Source of the DNA: Pseudoclavibacter sp. AY1H1
GTDB lineage: Bacteria > Actinomycetota > Actinomycetes > Actinomycetales > Microbacteriaceae
DNA length: 64,000 nt
Assembly: GCF_002931055.1 (NCBI RefSeq)
Contig: NZ_PSXX01000004.1
Location: forward strand, 62,001 to 126,000
Reading direction: 5' to 3'
In this document: positions 60,971-64,000 of the stretch, piece by piece
Numbering within the stretch: position 1 is the first letter of the stretch
Layout of the letters: each line of letters begins with the position of its first letter
The notes under the pieces: generated by a model
The model's input: the letters and a program-made list of their open reading frames with translations, nothing else
What the model was told of the DNA's origin: nothing
The model's database searches: none
Position numbers and translations under genes: made by a program

Positions 60971-62965
60971 ATGTCGCAGATCTCTCGCCGCACCGTCCTC
61001 ACCGCTCTCGGCACAACCGCCGCGTTGGCCGCCTTCGCGACCCCCTCCTACGCTGAGGACGCCGCTCCTCGCGCGCCGAGGATCACCTCGCTCGGCCCCG
61101 CCATCGAGCAGTACGCGTTGATGAGCAGCGTGCTGCTGGACGGCGTCGCCTACATCGGATCCCGGAACCTGGAGACCACCGGCGTCATCGCGCTCGACAT
61201 CGCGTCAGGAAAGGTCATCGCCTCCACCACGGTCGGCAACGGGCACAGCATCCAAGCGCTCGGGCTCGACCCGATTCGGCGCTTGCTCTACATCGGAGTT
61301 CTGCAGAAGTCGGCCGGCAGCCAACCCAATGTGTTCCGGTGGGACCTGGACAGCCCGAACAGTCCAGCGACCGCGATCGGTGCCATCGGCGATCGCGATG
61401 TGCGTGCCCTCGCGGTCGCGCCAGACGGGGTGCTCTTCGCTGTCGGCGGGGGTGGGGCGACGGCCCCCGCGCTCTGGCAACACGACCCCGCGGTCGGAGG
61501 CCTCGTGAGTCTCGGCGTGCCGGATGCGAAGGTCACCCTGGCACGGACGGTGGCCGCGACCGACCGGACTGTCTACTTCGGCGCCGGGAGCACCCTCGGT
61601 GGCGGCGGCAGCACCAGCCGCGCCGCCCTATACGCCTTCGATCGAGCCGCAGCTCAGTTCTCGAACATCACCCCAGCGGAGATGACGAACGACCCGAGCA
61701 TTCGTGATCTCGCCGTCATCGACGAGCAGCTGCTCGTCTCCACTGCCGGCGCCGCAGAATCGAGCAAGATCGCCCGTCTCGAGCTCGCGGATCCCACTTC
61801 CTATTCGCTGGCGGCCTCCATCGGCAAGGTCGCCAAGAACTTCGCTGTCCTCGACGACACCGTCTACTGCGCCAACGAGACGGGCATCCTCTCCTGGGAC
61901 CCCTCAGGAACGACCGTGCGACAGCTCGATCTCAAGGGGCTGGATCTCGGGGAGATCTGGGGCTTGGACGCTCTCGACGGGGCCCTCGTCGCGACCTCCG
62001 GATACGCGATCGTCGCCGTGGTCACGCTTCCCGAGGCAGCCACGCGCGTCATCGACCTCGGTGAGGCGGGCGCCCCCATCGGACCGCAGACCTGCATGGG
62101 CATCGCCGTCGGCGCTGGATACGCCTACGTCGGCGGCAATGGCGGTGTCGCCCGGCACAACCTCAGGACGGGGGACGTCTTCAACCTCACGATCCCTGGC
62201 GAGGCGAAAGACGCCGAGGTCATCGACGGTGTCCTCTACACGGGCCAGTACAGCGGCCAGGGCATCTGGGCGCACGACCCTCGAAGCGGCACCACGACCC
62301 GGCGCGTCGCCAGCTTCCCGGAAGCTCAGAATCGCCCCCTGGACACCACCTGGGATGCCTGCAACGAGCTGCTCCTCGTCGCCGCGCAGGCGGACACCGA
62401 GGGCGGTGGCTCCCTGTGGACCTACAAGCCCGCCACAGGGGTCGCGAGCATCGCGGTCAACCCGATCGACGACATCCAGCTCGTGCGTGCCGTCGCGACC
62501 GCAGACGGTGTCGCGTACCTCGGCGGGGACAACGCCCAGAAGACCGGGCCGCGCGGCACCATCGTCGCCTGGGACCCCACGCTGCAGAGCGAGCTCTGGC
62601 GGGTGGAGACGAACCAGGCCAATGGCATCGCCGCGCTCGCCGTCCAGGGCGAGCACCTGTTCGCGATCACCATCAAGGGCACGCTGATCGTCATCGATCG
62701 CACCGAGCGTGCGATCGTGCACACGTCCGACCAGCGATCCCTCACCCCGGGCTTCGCGGCGATGACCAATGCCGGCGGCAGCGTCTACGTCGTCACGGAC
62801 ACGACTCTGTTCCGCATCGACCCGCAGACGTTCGCGATCACGGTCGTCGTCGCCGGCATCAATGGCGGCTGGTACAGCGGACCGCACCTCGCGGCGGACA
62901 AGCACGGTGCCATCTACACGCTCCGCTCCCGCGAGCTCGTCCGCATCGAAGACCAAGCCCGGTGA
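60971..62965 (+). CDS. Tat-exported beta-propeller protein
   Basis: A 664-residue protein with a twin-arginine signal (SRRTVLTALGTTAALAAFATPSYA) and a long run of four-stranded blades of WD40/PQQ-like spacing (for example GVIALDIASGKVIASTTVG, GVFAVGG-like blade ends, GTIVAWDPTLQSELWRVET, GTLIVIDRTERAIVHT). No catalytic motif is evident. Located in a sugar-uptake cluster, it may bind or break down a polysaccharide outside the cell. It ends in a GTGA overlap with the kinase. Confidence 0.78.
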   Translation: MSQISRRTVLTALGTTAALAAFATPSYAEDAAPRAPRITSLGPAIEQYALMSSVLLDGVAYIGSRNLETTGVIALDIASGKVIASTTVGNGHSIQALGLDPIRRLLYIGVLQKSAGSQPNVFRWDLDSPNSPATAIGAIGDRDVRALAVAPDGVLFAVGGGGATAPALWQHDPAVGGLVSLGVPDAKVTLARTVAATDRTVYFGAGSTLGGGGSTSRAALYAFDRAAAQFSNITPAEMTNDPSIRDLAVIDEQLLVSTAGAAESSKIARLELADPTSYSLAASIGKVAKNFAVLDDTVYCANETGILSWDPSGTTVRQLDLKGLDLGEIWGLDALDGALVATSGYAIVAVVTLPEAATRVIDLGEAGAPIGPQTCMGIAVGAGYAYVGGNGGVARHNLRTGDVFNLTIPGEAKDAEVIDGVLYTGQYSGQGIWAHDPRSGTTTRRVASFPEAQNRPLDTTWDACNELLLVAAQADTEGGGSLWTYKPATGVASIAVNPIDDIQLVRAVATADGVAYLGGDNAQKTGPRGTIVAWDPTLQSELWRVETNQANGIAALAVQGEHLFAITIKGTLIVIDRTERAIVHTSDQRSLTPGFAAMTNAGGSVYVVTDTTLFRIDPQTFAITVVVAGINGGWYSGPHLAADKHGAIYTLRSRELVRIEDQAR

Positions 62966-63921
62966 CCGCGCCGACTCTGCGCTCCGTCGGCCTCGATGTC
63001 GGCGGCACGAAGACCCACGTTGCTTTCGAGGACACCTCAGGGCTGCGCGGGGAGGTTGTCGTCTCTTCCACGGAGTGGCGACGGGGCTCGCTGTTCTCCG
63101 ACACGGGCAACCTCGAGCGCCTTGCTGGCATCGTCCACGACCACGGGGTCGTGGACGCCGAGACCAGCGTCGCAGCTGGCCTGAACGGTGTCGACACTTC
63201 CGAACAAGCCCGCCGTGCCGAGTGCGAACTCTCCAGCGCACTCGGCACGGCGCTCATCACCGTCTCAAACGACGCGGAACTCCTGGGTCATGCCCTGGGT
63301 CCCGAGCCGTCCCTGCAGCTGATCGTGGGAACTGGAACCGTCCTGGTAGGACGTGACCAGTCCGGCGCTCCACTGCGCGCGATGGGTTACGGCTGGCGGT
63401 TCAACGACTTCGGCAGCGCTCCAGCGCTCGTCCGTGAAGCGCTTCGTGAGCTGCACCGCCTCGCTGATCACACGACCACCGTCCCAGACCCTCTCGCTGA
63501 GGTGCTGCAAGCGGCATACGGAGCAAGGAACCTCACCGAGCTCACGCTCGCGATATCCGACCGGGCCAGCCTGACCGAGTGGGGAAGCCACGCGCCACTC
63601 ATCTTCCAAGCCGCAGATCTGGGCTCCCCCAGTGCCATCAGGGTGATCGCTGACGCGGCCGACTACATCGCCGCCGTCGTGCACGCGTTGCGGCAACGGG
63701 GTGCAGTCGGCGAACGCATCGTGGCGGCGGGTGGGGTCATCACCAACCAGCCCCGACTCCAGAGCGCGATACGGGCTGCGCTCACAGCGATCGAGGAGCC
63801 GTTGGAGCTGCTCGTGCTCGATCGCCCGCCGGTCAGCGGAGCGCTTGTTCTTGCCAGCCTTCGCCACCGCGATCTGCGCAGGGCCCTCGATGTCCCTGTG
63901 CCCTGCGCCCCTCTTCCGTGA
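62962..63921 (+). CDS. BadF/BadG/NAGK-type ATPase, probable sugar kinase
   Basis: A 319-residue ASKHA-fold protein: phosphate loop SVGLDVGGTKTHVAFED at the start, AAGLNGVDTS near 60, QLIVGTGTVLVGR near 117 and a late IVAAGGVITNQPRLQSAI. It resembles N-acetylglucosamine kinases of this family and would phosphorylate the sugar brought in by the ABC importer. GTG start overlaps the beta-propeller stop. Its 3' end overlaps a minus-strand frame at 63833. Confidence 0.82.
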   Translation: MTAPTLRSVGLDVGGTKTHVAFEDTSGLRGEVVVSSTEWRRGSLFSDTGNLERLAGIVHDHGVVDAETSVAAGLNGVDTSEQARRAECELSSALGTALITVSNDAELLGHALGPEPSLQLIVGTGTVLVGRDQSGAPLRAMGYGWRFNDFGSAPALVREALRELHRLADHTTTVPDPLAEVLQAAYGARNLTELTLAISDRASLTEWGSHAPLIFQAADLGSPSAIRVIADAADYIAAVVHALRQRGAVGERIVAAGGVITNQPRLQSAIRAALTAIEEPLELLVLDRPPVSGALVLASLRHRDLRRALDVPVPCAPLP

Positions 63922-64000
63922 GGTGAGCACCTCGTCGAGGCCGCTCGAAGACGAGGAGCGCCCCGATCGCCGCGACGCCGGCCAGGAGCGCGACCGCGAG
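63833..64000 (-). CDS. C-terminal fragment of an unidentified membrane protein
   Basis: A 55-codon end of a minus-strand frame running off the window: LAVALLAGVAAIGALLVFERPRRG, one membrane helix and a basic, Gly-rich tail. It would overlap the kinase gene by 89 bases, which is unusual, so part may be a shadow. The hydrophobic helix makes a transporter C-terminus possible. Confidence 0.3.
   Translation of the reverse strand, partial: LAVALLAGVAAIGALLVFERPRRGAHLTEEGRRAQGHRGPCADRGGEGWQEQALR

Overview
The window is high-GC DNA (about two thirds G+C by eye) with very tight gene packing, many ATGA/GTGA stop-start overlaps, GGAGG ribosome sites and several apparently leaderless starts. These features, plus a split protocatechuate branch, a Tat-type SRRT secretion style and a carbohydrate ABC importer without its own ATPase, point to an actinobacterium, most likely Microbacteriaceae (Microbacterium-like). 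The genus is inference. No rRNA, tRNA, CRISPR array, transposase or phage gene was seen.

Layout. 1-3.8 kb: the end of a 4-hydroxybenzoate/protocatechuate operon on the minus strand (pobA-pcaH-pcaG-pcaB, pcaB cut by the window edge). 3.9-10.4 kb: an accessory stretch of looser, less GC-rich DNA. It carries an RHH-YfbU fusion, an AlbA_2/Schlafen-domain protein, several tiny genes and an MFS/TetR efflux pair. A repeated, same-orientation 33-bp element (GTGAGAC plus a palindrome with a variable two-base centre) lies between these blocks. This is the most unusual structural signal in the window.

10.9-28.9 kb: a catabolic region. A LacI regulator with two palindromic operators faces an MFS transporter and a YtcJ-type amidohydrolase. 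Next comes a divergent regulon built around two TTGGTCACCAA operators. Leftward it holds a class-III PLP enzyme of the phospho-lyase type, a GntR regulator and a semialdehyde dehydrogenase. Rightward it holds an APH-type kinase, an SDR, a 952-residue kinase/PLP-enzyme fusion and a DUF1349 protein. An APC permease, a second YtcJ amidohydrolase and a TetR regulator with two operators follow. The gene set fits a route in which an amino alcohol is imported, released from an amide, phosphorylated, split by a PLP phospho-lyase to an aldehyde plus ammonia and phosphate, and oxidised. The actual substrate cannot be read from sequence.

29-40.7 kb: small regulator/enzyme units (TetR-quinone oxidoreductase, MarR-MBL-SnoaL, HTH-membrane protein, CGNR regulator-hydrolase), a GNAT, several hypotheticals and a SulP anion transporter divergent from a MerR regulator. 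41.2-43.4 kb: an arsenic locus (arsR with a collapsed arsC relic on one strand, acr3 and an intact arsC on the other). 43.4-49 kb: an orphan immunity-like protein, a TetR, two CPBP proteases, a Tat-type secreted protein and a SpoIIM-like membrane protein. 49-51 kb: a two-component system behind a nested palindrome. 51-55.5 kb: miscellaneous enzymes and an RCC1-repeat protein.

55.6-63.9 kb: a carbohydrate-type cluster with a DeoR-headed, LacI-tailed regulator, solute-binding lipoprotein, two permeases, a D-2-hydroxyacid dehydrogenase, a Tat-exported beta-propeller and a BadF/BadG-type sugar kinase. It is followed by the start of an unidentified minus-strand membrane gene.
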